Source: Zhongshania aquimaris (GTDB lineage Bacteria > Pseudomonadota > Gammaproteobacteria > Pseudomonadales > Spongiibacteraceae). From it: a stretch of DNA of 64,000 nt. The translations under genes and the position numbers were made by a program. The stretch covers positions 186,001-250,000 of the forward strand of contig NZ_JAHWDQ010000001.1 in NCBI RefSeq assembly GCF_019312595.1, written 5' to 3'. Positions 52,871-60,616 of this stretch are shown here, in pieces; positions within the stretch are counted from its first letter, which is position 1; each line of letters begins with the position of its first letter. The notes beneath the pieces were generated by a model, which was not told where the DNA came from, did no database searches, and saw only the letters and a list, made by a program, of their open reading frames with translations.

Positions 52871-53557
52871 CTATTGATCAACACTAATTCGCAGCGCTCC
52901 GCATATCGCTAAAGGCGCAAACGCCAAGGCCCCGAGAAAAAACACGCCCAACATAGCGAGCTGCGGTAAATAGGCGGCACCTTCTATTGCCGCTTTCACC
53001 GCGCTGCTGCCAAAAATAAGCACGGGAATATATAGCGGCAATACGATTAGCGACAAAAGCAGGCCGCCTTTGCGCAGGCCCACCGTTAATGCCGCACCAA
53101 TAGCACCGATAAAACTGAGCACACTTGTGCCCAGTACCAAACTCAACATCAACGGCACCGTCCCCTCACCGGGCAAATGTAATAGCAAGCCCAACATTGG
53201 CGACAGCAGGCTCAGGGGCAAACCTGTCACTAGCCAGTGCGCCAGTGTTTTAGCTAGTACTTGCGGATAAAGGGACTGATGAGTTAACAGCATTTGCTCT
53301 AGGGTAGCATCGTCAAAATCCCCACGGAACAAACTGTCTGTGGCAAGCAGGGAGGCCAGTAACGCCACCACCCACAAAATACCGGGTGCCAAGTCGGCGA
53401 GGCGGTCTGGCTGCGGGCCAATACCGAGGGGGAACAAGGCGCACACCATGACAAAAAATACCAGTGGATTCGACCACTCGCTACCACGTCGCAGTGAAGC
53501 GACAATGTCGCGATGCAAGACGGCTATGACTAGCTTTAGCAGTTTGGGCTCAGACAT
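52871..53557 (-). CDS. ccmB: Heme exporter protein CcmB
   Basis: 228 residues, six predicted membrane helices. Start set at the ATG at 53557 (MSEPKLLKLV), preceded by GGGGG and overlapping ccmA by 8 bp. The frame is open to 53599, but that would add an unusual 14-residue head. Permease of the CcmAB ABC transporter. Confidence 0.93.
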   Translation of the reverse strand: MSEPKLLKLVIAVLHRDIVASLRRGSEWSNPLVFFVMVCALFPLGIGPQPDRLADLAPGILWVVALLASLLATDSLFRGDFDDATLEQMLLTHQSLYPQVLAKTLAHWLVTGLPLSLLSPMLGLLLHLPGEGTVPLMLSLVLGTSVLSFIGAIGAALTVGLRKGGLLLSLIVLPLYIPVLIFGSSAVKAAIEGAAYLPQLAMLGVFFLGALAFAPLAICGALRISVDQ

Positions 53558-54185
53558 TGCTGGCCCCCAGCGCAATAACACTAAAATCTTGAGAGACACT
53601 AAGTTTGTGATGCGTGGTTAGCAACACTGAACCGCCGCCACTCACAAATTCGCTAAGCCACTGTTCTATCTCGCACACACCACCTTGATCTATCGCGGTA
53701 AAGGGTTCATCGAGAATCCAAAGCTGCGCCGGAATACAGAATAAACGCGCCAAATTTACTCGGCGCTGCTGCCCCGCCGATAGTGAGAAACACGGCTGTT
53801 CTTCAAAGCCACGCAGACCAACTTTATTTAAAGCGTCAAGAAGCACGACATCGCTATTTTCCGCACCGCGCAGGGCACATGACCATCGCAAATTTTCAAG
53901 TGGGCTAAGTACTGCTTTGATACCAGCGCCGTGACCGATATAAAGCAATTGCTGTAAATAGTCATGACGGTTCTTTTGTAGGGATTTTCCCTGCCATAAA
54001 ACCTCACCACTGTAGCGGCTCGATAAGCCAGCCAAAATACGCAATAAACTGGTTTTACCGCTGCCGTTGGGACCGGCAATTTGTAACAGCTGGCCTGCAT
54101 TGAGCTGAAAGCTCAAATCGGAAAACAGCACCCGATCATCACGATCAGTGTATAGCTGTTTAACTTCCAAGCCCGAATTTAGCAA
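53550..54185 (-). CDS. ccmA: Cytochrome c biogenesis ATP-binding protein CcmA
   Basis: 211 residues, ABC ATPase. Walker A GPNGSGKTSLLRILAG (about 38-53), signature FSLSAGQQRRVNLARL, Walker B LWILDEPFTAID. Powers release of holo-CcmE from CcmC. First gene of the operon ccmABCDEFGHI. Confidence 0.96.
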   Translation of the reverse strand: MLNSGLEVKQLYTDRDDRVLFSDLSFQLNAGQLLQIAGPNGSGKTSLLRILAGLSSRYSGEVLWQGKSLQKNRHDYLQQLLYIGHGAGIKAVLSPLENLRWSCALRGAENSDVVLLDALNKVGLRGFEEQPCFSLSAGQQRRVNLARLFCIPAQLWILDEPFTAIDQGGVCEIEQWLSEFVSGGGSVLLTTHHKLSVSQDFSVIALGASNV

Positions 54186-54213
54186 AATCGCTCCCGTCTA
54201 TTCACCCGCCAGC

Positions 54214-54230
54214 ACGCATATGACATGCGT
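54214..54230. promoter_or_regulatory. Inverted repeat upstream of ccmA
   Basis: ACGCAT-ATGAC-ATGCGT, a perfect 6-bp dyad with 5-bp spacer, 29 bp upstream of the ccmA start. Placement fits an operator for the ccm operon, but no regulator is recognised. The rest of the 286-bp gap to the CheA-P1-like gene shows nothing further that I can name. Confidence 0.3.
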
Positions 54231-54471
54231 AAAAATGGCGCTAAGTATATACGAAACAGAAGAAATTAAGTGCGAAAAACGCGCGGTCGTACGCTAAGCA
54301 CAAGCTCAATAGCGTTGCTTAGGTCCGGCTTAAACGAGCGCAAAAGCAGGGTTAACGGCAGTAAATACGCCATTTTCGACGTTAACGCTGACGTGGTAAG
54401 CATAATTGTTACGCTGAACCCCTAGACCAAGGTAGCAGCATTTAGGTACCTAGGGACAATAGGTGGCGGGA

Positions 54472-55368
54472 TCAATTCGGTTTGGTATCGCCGTCACTGC
54501 TTCGATCATGCGCCCAAGCTTCAAAGTCCTGAGTCACCAAATCGAGATACGTCAGCGCTTTGTCTAGCTCTTCAGAATATCCCTTGGCATGAAACTTCAT
54601 TAACCGCTGCCTCACCCAACTCAACTCGCGCACTAAATTAAGGGCATCGCCCTCTGCCGTTCCGGGCGTATCGCTGAGCCCGCTCAAGGTAGCCAAGGAC
54701 TCACGGGTAAGCGTAGCGACCGCACTATCTATCGACTCGAATCCTTTCGGTGAGTCCAGCGGAAAGTTATCCGCAGTGCCTTGCTCAAACTGCCGGGTTG
54801 CAAGCACATCAGTGCCTTGCTTTGCTTGCAGGGGTTCAAAACGCGTCTTTTCATAATGTAAAACTGAGGGGGCTATGCTCGCGAGCTGATTGTCGCGAGG
54901 CTGTAAACGACCATCAAAAAAGACACCCATGGTATCAAGTGATGATTCCACTGGGTTATTAGCCGCTGCTTCATTATTGTTGCGCTCCGCTGCTCGCAAT
55001 AAACGCGCTTTTAATTCTTTATCGACTGGCCGCGGCGGCTGATGGTTTATACGACGCGCCAACATCAATTCCAGGCTACCAATTGCCGCCACTAATAATG
55101 ACACTAAACTCGGTGTTATTGACACACGGCGAGTCCGCACTCGCTCCATTACTCGTTCCGTCAACTGAGCGCATTCAGCCAATTCGGGCATATTCAACAC
55201 GGTTGCACCACCGTGCAGAGTATGAAATCCACGATGAATATCATCGAGTATGCGCTGACCGTCGTAACCGTAATGCAATTCCGCCAACTGTTCCGACAGG
55301 CGTTGAACAATCTCCTCCGCTTCCGCAAGGAAAATCGCCAAAATACCTTCGTGTTCGTGCTCGTTCAC
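54472..55368 (-). CDS. CheA P1 (Hpt) domain protein without kinase
   Basis: 298 residues. Residues 1-120 match the phosphotransfer domain of Pseudomonas-type CheA: FLAEAEEIVQRLSEQLAEL, then IHRGFHTLHGGATVLNM with His49 in the phospho-acceptor position (His-Thr-Leu-His-Gly-Gly, where CheA usually has Lys-Gly-Gly), and ELAECAQLTERV. The dimerisation, ATPase and CheW domains of CheA (normally 600-750 residues) are absent. Residues 130-235 look disordered; a helical C-terminus (LVRELSWVRQRLMKFHAKGY) follows. It sits between a CheY-like gene and ccmA, where cheA lies in Pseudomonas. The 238 bp upstream hold a GTATTAATAC palindrome and possibly a separate promoter. It cannot autophosphorylate, so it needs another phosphodonor or acts unphosphorylated. 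Confidence 0.8.
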   Translation of the reverse strand: MNEHEHEGILAIFLAEAEEIVQRLSEQLAELHYGYDGQRILDDIHRGFHTLHGGATVLNMPELAECAQLTERVMERVRTRRVSITPSLVSLLVAAIGSLELMLARRINHQPPRPVDKELKARLLRAAERNNNEAAANNPVESSLDTMGVFFDGRLQPRDNQLASIAPSVLHYEKTRFEPLQAKQGTDVLATRQFEQGTADNFPLDSPKGFESIDSAVATLTRESLATLSGLSDTPGTAEGDALNLVRELSWVRQRLMKFHAKGYSEELDKALTYLDLVTQDFEAWAHDRSSDGDTKPN

Positions 55369-55606
55369 ACAGGGGCCTATTTAAAATGGTGTCGCCGAAA
55401 ATCCGAGTTGGCGATGTCAGACATCAATGTCACTCAGGGTAGGTACGCCCTTCGTCCAATCGGTATTAATACTAATTATCCACATTTAATTGGCGCTAGG
55501 CTGCAAGGTCGGTCACATTCCAGCATTTTCGGCCAGACAATTTGAGCTAGGAGTCATGTTTCTAGATAGAAGCTTGCTTATTGCTTGGAAAAGGCACTGC
55601 CAAGAC

Positions 55607-56077
55607 TTACGCTTGCCGATCAATAATCGAAAGTATTTTGCTTTCCAACGTCGCGGCAGTAAAAGGTTTCACCATATAAGCGTTCACACCAGCTAGCGCA
55701 GCTTCAATAATTTGTTCGCGCTTGGCATCGGCGGTGATCATCAACACGGGGATATGACTTAAGTTTGCATCGGCCCGAATCGCTCGCAGCAAATCTAATC
55801 CAGACATTCTTGGCATGATTAAATCGGTAATCACAAAGTCAAAACGCTGATTATGAAGCATAGGTAGTGCCGACAGGCCGTCCTCTGCCTCGCTAATATA
55901 GCGATAGCCTAGGTCGGTAAGTAAGTTGCAAATAATACGTCGCATAGTCGAGAAGCTCTCCACCACCAAGATACGCATCTCAGCCGGTGAGGAAAACACC
56001 GAATTAATTGGATCACTCTCGTCACTACCTATGCCAAATGGATTCGGCGATAAGTTGTCTAGATCTTCATCGCTCAT
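55607..56077 (-). CDS. CheY-like receiver with altered acidic pocket
   Basis: 156 residues. Acidic N-terminal extension of 33 residues, then a single receiver domain very like CheY (MRRIICNLLTDLGY, EAEDGLSALPML, MITADAKREQI, VKPFTAATLE). The phospho-acceptor Asp85, Thr115 and Lys137 (CheY Asp57, Thr87, Lys109) are kept, but the Mg-binding acidic pair Asp12-Asp13 of CheY is Glu40-Ser41 here. Phosphorylation may therefore be weak or absent. The start overlaps the ATPase stop by 4 bp (ATGA), which supports the long start. It occupies the cheY position of a pseudomonad flagellar cluster. Confidence 0.88.
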   Translation of the reverse strand: MSDEDLDNLSPNPFGIGSDESDPINSVFSSPAEMRILVVESFSTMRRIICNLLTDLGYRYISEAEDGLSALPMLHNQRFDFVITDLIMPRMSGLDLLRAIRADANLSHIPVLMITADAKREQIIEAALAGVNAYMVKPFTAATLESKILSIIDRQA

Positions 56078-56916
56078 TTGCTATTTGCCAACGCGCCACC
56101 GGAACGCGAGCTTGCCGCTAGCAGTTGCTCAACAAAAAACACCAAATGACCTTCCGCCTTGGCAGGTAGCGGCCACCGCTTAGCCTGCTTTGCAAAATCG
56201 CGCAGCGCTCTCGCCGAAATACTACTTGGCGCAGCCAGAACAACCGCCGTCTGCTGGCGCACCGAGTCTCGCAATTTAGTATCGAAGGGTACGGCGCCAG
56301 CGTAGATCAAACCCACATCCAGAAACTGGCCGCAAACCTGATTTAAACTGTCAAAAAGTTGCCGACCTTCTTGTTCGTCTGCAACCATATTTGCCAAAAT
56401 TCGGAATCGGCTGCGGCCAAAGTCGCGGCTAAGCAGCTTAATCAGTGCATAGGCGTCAGTAATGGAACTCGGCTCATTGCAAACCACCATGACCACTTCG
56501 TGTGCAGCGCTGAGAAAATTCACTACCGAATCTGAGATTCCTGCGGCGGTATCAATTACCAGCACATCTAATTGATTGGCGATATCGCTAAAGGCGCGAA
56601 TCAATCCAGCGTGCTCAAGCGAACTCAGCATACTTAAACGCCTTGTACCCGACGATGCTGGAATAATTTTGATGCCCGCGGGGCCATCTAACAATACTTC
56701 TTCGAGTGTGCACTGGCCATCAAGCACCTGCTCAATAGTATTGCTCGCCTTTAAACCAAGTAAGACATCCACATTAGCCAAGCCAAAGTCGGCATCCAAT
56801 AACACCACGCGCGCGCCACCTTCAGCCAGCGCGACGCTAAGATTTATAGCGACATTGCTTTTACCAACGCCGCCTTTGCCACCACTTACCGCTATGACTT
56901 GGATTTGGCGTGTCAT
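56074..56916 (-). CDS. flhG: FlhG/FleN-type MinD-like ATPase
   Basis: 280 residues. Deviant Walker A KGGVGKS (14-20), LDADFGLANVDVLLG (about 40-54, FleN-type switch I), and VIDTAAGISDSVVNFL. This matches FleN/FlhG, which sets polar flagellar number, binds FliM and restrains FleQ/FlrA. The N-terminal DQAxxLR motif that stimulates FlhF in Bacillus is absent, and no flhF gene is present. Overlaps both neighbours by 4 bp, so it is translated with the switch-protein genes. In the absence of a flagellum in this locus it may place or load the FliM/FliN ring (inference). Confidence 0.88.
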   Translation of the reverse strand: MTRQIQVIAVSGGKGGVGKSNVAINLSVALAEGGARVVLLDADFGLANVDVLLGLKASNTIEQVLDGQCTLEEVLLDGPAGIKIIPASSGTRRLSMLSSLEHAGLIRAFSDIANQLDVLVIDTAAGISDSVVNFLSAAHEVVMVVCNEPSSITDAYALIKLLSRDFGRSRFRILANMVADEQEGRQLFDSLNQVCGQFLDVGLIYAGAVPFDTKLRDSVRQQTAVVLAAPSSISARALRDFAKQAKRWPLPAKAEGHLVFFVEQLLAASSRSGGALANSK

Positions 56917-57479
56917 GAGGGCTCCGCAGTAGATTTAGGTTTGCTGTAAATATTTTCTCGCCAGGGAAAACCCCACATCCTGTGAGTGTGCTCGCCAATT
57001 TGCTCCACTTTACACATCGCCATAATCTTCTTTAACAGACGCTGATCTACTTCTTGAACATCAATTAAAAGCACGAACAAATTATTTTCTGCATATGGCC
57101 GGTAGTCATCTAGCGCTGAATTTTCTTGCATTAACCCTAACAAGCCCCCCTCCCACGCACCAAAAAACAGTAGGGTCAGGGGTAGCGAATACAGAACAAT
57201 ATCGCGAGCTATGCCTGCATCAATTTGAAACAGCGCAAACGAAATCACCACCAGCAGCCACCCTAAACAAAGCCCCCAAAAGCCACCACGCCATGCGCCA
57301 CCAAGCATATTGGTCAACAGAAGCGGGCTTGCCAATGGCAGCCCGAGACGCTGAACCTCTGCCCTTGCTTCAGTAAATATTCGCCACCGCCAACCCTGTA
57401 AATGGGGTTGATTTAACATTTCCACAATCTCGCAGAGATTTGCTGTATCACGACTCAAAAACACCAGCCTACGCCTCAT
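56913..57479 (-). CDS. Membrane protein of unknown function in the switch-like operon
   Basis: 188 residues from the ATG at 57479 (GGGAG ten bases upstream; ATG at 57506 or GTG at 57524 are alternatives). A short soluble N-terminal part (RRRLVFLSRDTANLCEIVEM) resembles the ferredoxin-like start of DUF1269-type proteins. A Gly-rich membrane region with two or three helices follows (about 55-115, TNMLGGAWRGGFWGLCLGW), then a second ferredoxin-like strand-helix (NLFVLLIDVQEVDQRLLKKI). I do not recognise a function. It replaces, in position, the export genes fliO to flhF of a flagellar cluster, and its stop overlaps the FlhG-like start. Confidence 0.7.
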   Translation of the reverse strand: MRRRLVFLSRDTANLCEIVEMLNQPHLQGWRWRIFTEARAEVQRLGLPLASPLLLTNMLGGAWRGGFWGLCLGWLLVVISFALFQIDAGIARDIVLYSLPLTLLFFGAWEGGLLGLMQENSALDDYRPYAENNLFVLLIDVQEVDQRLLKKIMAMCKVEQIGEHTHRMWGFPWRENIYSKPKSTAEPS

Positions 57480-57546
57480 TATTTTTGTTCTCCCACCTAT
57501 GGCCATTTGGTATTCGCCACCCACATCTAACTATGCGGACATATCA

Positions 57547-57966
57547 TCATCGCAAGGATTGTAAACGCTCCGCTTGACTGACCACCTCTGTAAGCCGAAT
57601 GCCCAATTTATCTTCAATCACTACCACTTCTCCGCGAGCGATAAGCGTGCCATTTGCCATCACATCCAAAGGCTCGCCCGCCATACGATCAAGCTCCACA
57701 ATAGCGCCTTGATGCAGCTGCAGTAGATCTCGAATCGGCATATCACTCCCCCCTACCTCCAAGGTAAGTCTCACGGGAATATCCATCACCATTGATAAAT
57801 CTGGACCGGGCGAATTTCGATCGCGAAGTCTCGCTGCGGGGCCGTCGACCTCCACCTGCCTCTTACGCCCAGCCTCGCCTGCGTGTTGAATACCGGCTCG
57901 GTCGGCCGCTTCCATTTCCTCTTTCAAATTTTGTCGCTGACGACGAAGCTCGTCTTGCTTATCCAT
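57547..57966 (-). CDS. fliN: FliN-like flagellar switch protein
   Basis: 139 residues. A charged helical N-terminus (1-50) leads into a SpoA/FliN domain (about 57-139) with almost textbook sequence: MVMDIPVRLTLEVG, IRDLLQLHQGAIVELDRMAG, then NGTLIARGEVVVIEDKLGIRL. Length equals E. coli FliN (137). In flagella FliN forms the base of the C-ring with FliM and docks the export ATPase complex via FliH; no fliH or fliI occurs here. It lies 93 bp downstream of the FliM-like gene in the same direction. Confidence 0.93.
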   Translation of the reverse strand: MDKQDELRRQRQNLKEEMEAADRAGIQHAGEAGRKRQVEVDGPAARLRDRNSPGPDLSMVMDIPVRLTLEVGGSDMPIRDLLQLHQGAIVELDRMAGEPLDVMANGTLIARGEVVVIEDKLGIRLTEVVSQAERLQSLR

Positions 57967-58059
57967 AATATTTCAATCTCTTGGTAACCATTTAACAATC
58001 AAGGTCCGGATCACTATACAACCGTTTTACGTATACTTAGGCAGTACATACAAGGCAAC

Positions 58060-59016
58060 TTACTCAGCAATTTTGAGGGCTAAAAAACCATTTACCACGC
58101 CCAGCTGTGCCCGTGCCATTGGCACCCCAGACACTTTTATCACCGATAATTCACGACTACTAAAGGGGATCACATCGCCAACCTGCAGGGCAGCTATCTG
58201 CCCTAAACTCATCACTGGCTCCGCCAATGTGCAGCGGGTAGGCACACTCATATCCATCACAGATTGGCTCAAGTTGGTATGCCACAGCGAGTTGCCACCG
58301 AGCTGCTCAGCAGATTCAGTCTTACTTAATGATTCCAACACAGGTTCTAGCATCGCCAACGGCAGGGCAATATTAAATTCACCGCCACCGCCACTATCCA
58401 GCTCAATCTGAAAACGGCTAACAACGACAATTTCAGACTGACCAGCAATTGACGCCATGGCCGGATTCACCTCCATTGCCAGCGACTCGCAGCTGATCGC
58501 ACTCACCAAGCGCCAAGCGCGGTCATAGTCTTGATGGGCGCGGTCGATTAACCTGCTAATAACTCGACGTTCTACCTTACTAAAATCCCTGCCGTCAGCA
58601 TGACCCTGAGTACCGTTGCCGCCGAAAAACATATCCACCAAACGAAATACCAAGCGCGCGTCAAAAACCACCATCGCCGTCCCGTTTAAAGGATGTAAAC
58701 GCATGAGGTTTAGCGATGTGGGAACATACAATGAATGCAGGTATTCGCTGTAGGGTAAAAACTGAAGGTCAATAGCGGCGACATCTAGGCTTTGCCCTAA
58801 AACTTCGGAAATACTATCGCGGAAATATTCTGAAAATCTTTTATTGATGTGCTCTAAGCCCGGTAAGCGGCGTTTTTTCAAGCGTCGCCGGCTAGCTAAA
58901 TCAAAAGAGCGGGCATCGACAGAGGATAAAGTACTAGCCTCGGCTCGCGGCGTTTGCGCCTGCACATTCGCCAACAACGCATCGATTTCTGCTTGGGAGA
59001 GTAAATCCTTCACCAT
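58060..59016 (-). CDS. fliM: FliM-like flagellar switch protein
   Basis: 318 residues from the ATG at 59016, giving the FliM-typical N-terminus with LSQAEIDALL at 6-15; this segment binds CheY-P and, in Shewanella, FlhG. The CheC-like middle domain has MFFGGNGTQG, DFSKVERRVISRLI and GEFNIALPLAMLEP. The C-terminal SpoA domain (SLGQIAALQVGDVIPF, GVPMARAQLGVVNG) is complete, but the last 15-20 residues of E. coli FliM are missing. A TTG at 59061 would prepend 15 unrelated residues and is rejected. All ring-forming domains look intact. Confidence 0.92.
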   Translation of the reverse strand: MVKDLLSQAEIDALLANVQAQTPRAEASTLSSVDARSFDLASRRRLKKRRLPGLEHINKRFSEYFRDSISEVLGQSLDVAAIDLQFLPYSEYLHSLYVPTSLNLMRLHPLNGTAMVVFDARLVFRLVDMFFGGNGTQGHADGRDFSKVERRVISRLIDRAHQDYDRAWRLVSAISCESLAMEVNPAMASIAGQSEIVVVSRFQIELDSGGGGEFNIALPLAMLEPVLESLSKTESAEQLGGNSLWHTNLSQSVMDMSVPTRCTLAEPVMSLGQIAALQVGDVIPFSSRELSVIKVSGVPMARAQLGVVNGFLALKIAE

Positions 59017-59132
59017 TACGCCTATACCGCACTTTCTAGGAGAGTACAGCGTATTTAGCAAGACTCACGCCAATTATTTATTATGTAAATCAATGACTTA
59101 AAAAATCGGAATGCGTCAAAAAATTGACTCTC

Positions 59133-59477
59133 CTATTTGACGCCCTCTAACCAGCGGCGAATTGAGAGCATCGCTTCCGCAAAGCTACGCTGGGTATTAC
59201 TGAAATCCTGCTGAATATCACAAAAGCTCGCATCTCGGCCACGCAACTCCAATCCACGGAAATGTTGAGATAGATTTTCTGCGCCCAAGGACGCGGCACC
59301 GCCTTTCATGGTATGTGCCATTGTTCGCAGCGTCTCTGCATCTTGATCTTGAATTGCTTTCTCGACCAGGCTTAAGCGCTCTTGAGTATCAATTTCAAAC
59401 TCATCAATGAGGGTAAAAACATCTTCTTCCATAAAATCACGGAGCTCTTCGAGTACCGCAAAATTCAAAGTAGGCAT
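59133..59477 (-). CDS. Single-domain Hpt phosphotransfer protein
   Basis: 114 residues, four-helix Hpt fold. His55 in MAHTMKGGAASLGA is the phospho-acceptor, with the Lys-Gly-Gly that usually follows. No kinase or receiver is fused. It lies between the FliG- and FliM-like genes. In P. putida, as I recall, an Hpt gene also sits between fliJ and fliK, so this may be the same ancestral gene with its neighbours deleted. Candidate partner: the CheY-like receiver at 55607-56077. Confidence 0.88.
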   Translation of the reverse strand: MPTLNFAVLEELRDFMEEDVFTLIDEFEIDTQERLSLVEKAIQDQDAETLRTMAHTMKGGAASLGAENLSQHFRGLELRGRDASFCDIQQDFSNTQRSFAEAMLSIRRWLEGVK

Positions 59478-59620
59478 ATGCTTAAACGTCCTTGTTTAAC
59501 TCTGTTTATTTAAAATATTAATAGGTGTTACAAAAAGCGTTATTGTGGAGGAAAATTCTGTATTTTAGTATTCAAAACTAACCTCTCATGACATTTCGTC
59601 AATACAATCCGATAGCGAGA

Positions 59621-60616
59621 CTAAAACACATCTATTTTACGTGCGTCTAGAATGATTTCCCCCACCGCGGCCATTTGTCTCGCCACACTGACAACCTCCG
59701 CTTGCGCAGCATGAGCTTCTGCCTGTGTAAATCGACGAGACAAGGCCATGATTTCATGTTTTTTATCGTCACTTACCGCACTTAAAAATCGACGGCGGAG
59801 CAGCGCGCCGGCTTCTGCTAAGGCTGGCGCCATTATCTCTGGGGCAAGCTGCTTTGCGAGAATCACGATATCCTGCTCTGCCATATTCGCAATTTGGGCA
59901 AAGCCGAACATTAACTCTTCGACTCTCGCAGCCTGCTCAGGCTGGCTCGCTCGCAAACCATTGAGCAAATTACTTTCCGCACCAACGTCCATTTCATTGA
60001 GGAGAGCCGCCGCCAAAGAGTCGCCTGTCATTGCCCGACCAAGTGGCCTACCCACATCACTAAAATAGTGCTCCAACAACCAATCCAACTCTTCAAGTGC
60101 AGCCGGAGTTAAATTTCTTAAACTTGATAAGCGACCCAGCAAGTCTAAGCGTCGCGACTCCTCGAAAGCGAGCAACACCTCGCTGCCCTGCCTCGGCGCC
60201 AAACAGGCGATCACAACCGCCTGAATTTGTGGATGCTCGCGACGAATGATATCCACAATGGTATTGGGTTCTAACCATTTTAGTTTTGTGATCTGCCGAG
60301 ACTGGCTGTGCAAAGCCAAGCGATCTCCCAGCAGAGCTGCCCGCTCCTCGCCCAATGCTTCCTCTAACAAGCTAAGCACCGCATCACTGGCACTGGGTTT
60401 TACGCCGGAAAAGCTTTTAACATCAAGATGAAAACGAGCAAGAACCTGCTTAAACTCACCACTACTGGGCGCATCCATGCCACTCATTGCTGCCGCGATA
60501 CGATGGACATCGGCGGGTGGTAAAGCCCGCATGATTGAAGCGGCATGGCTTTTATCTAGCGACATAATTAACGCTGCCACTTGTTCAACATCAGATAGGT
60601 GAGTAGACGTGGTCAT
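59621..60616 (-). CDS. fliG: FliG-like switch protein lacking the torque residues
   Basis: 331 residues, same as E. coli FliG. N-domain (VAALIMSLDKSHAASIMRAL, about 13-32), middle domain with the diagnostic EHPQ at 127-130, C-domain with MFGF at 236-239 (MFVF motif) and VARQMAAVGEIIL near the end. By ungapped hand alignment to E. coli FliG (offset +3), the charged residues that meet the stator are all changed: Lys264 to Ala267, Arg281 to Asp284, Asp288 to Ala291, Asp289 to Leu292, Arg297 to Glu300. The fold and ring contacts look preserved while stator coupling is lost. Start ATGA overlaps the FliF-like stop. Confidence 0.88.
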   Translation of the reverse strand: MTTSTHLSDVEQVAALIMSLDKSHAASIMRALPPADVHRIAAAMSGMDAPSSGEFKQVLARFHLDVKSFSGVKPSASDAVLSLLEEALGEERAALLGDRLALHSQSRQITKLKWLEPNTIVDIIRREHPQIQAVVIACLAPRQGSEVLLAFEESRRLDLLGRLSSLRNLTPAALEELDWLLEHYFSDVGRPLGRAMTGDSLAAALLNEMDVGAESNLLNGLRASQPEQAARVEELMFGFAQIANMAEQDIVILAKQLAPEIMAPALAEAGALLRRRFLSAVSDDKKHEIMALSRRFTQAEAHAAQAEVVSVARQMAAVGEIILDARKIDVF

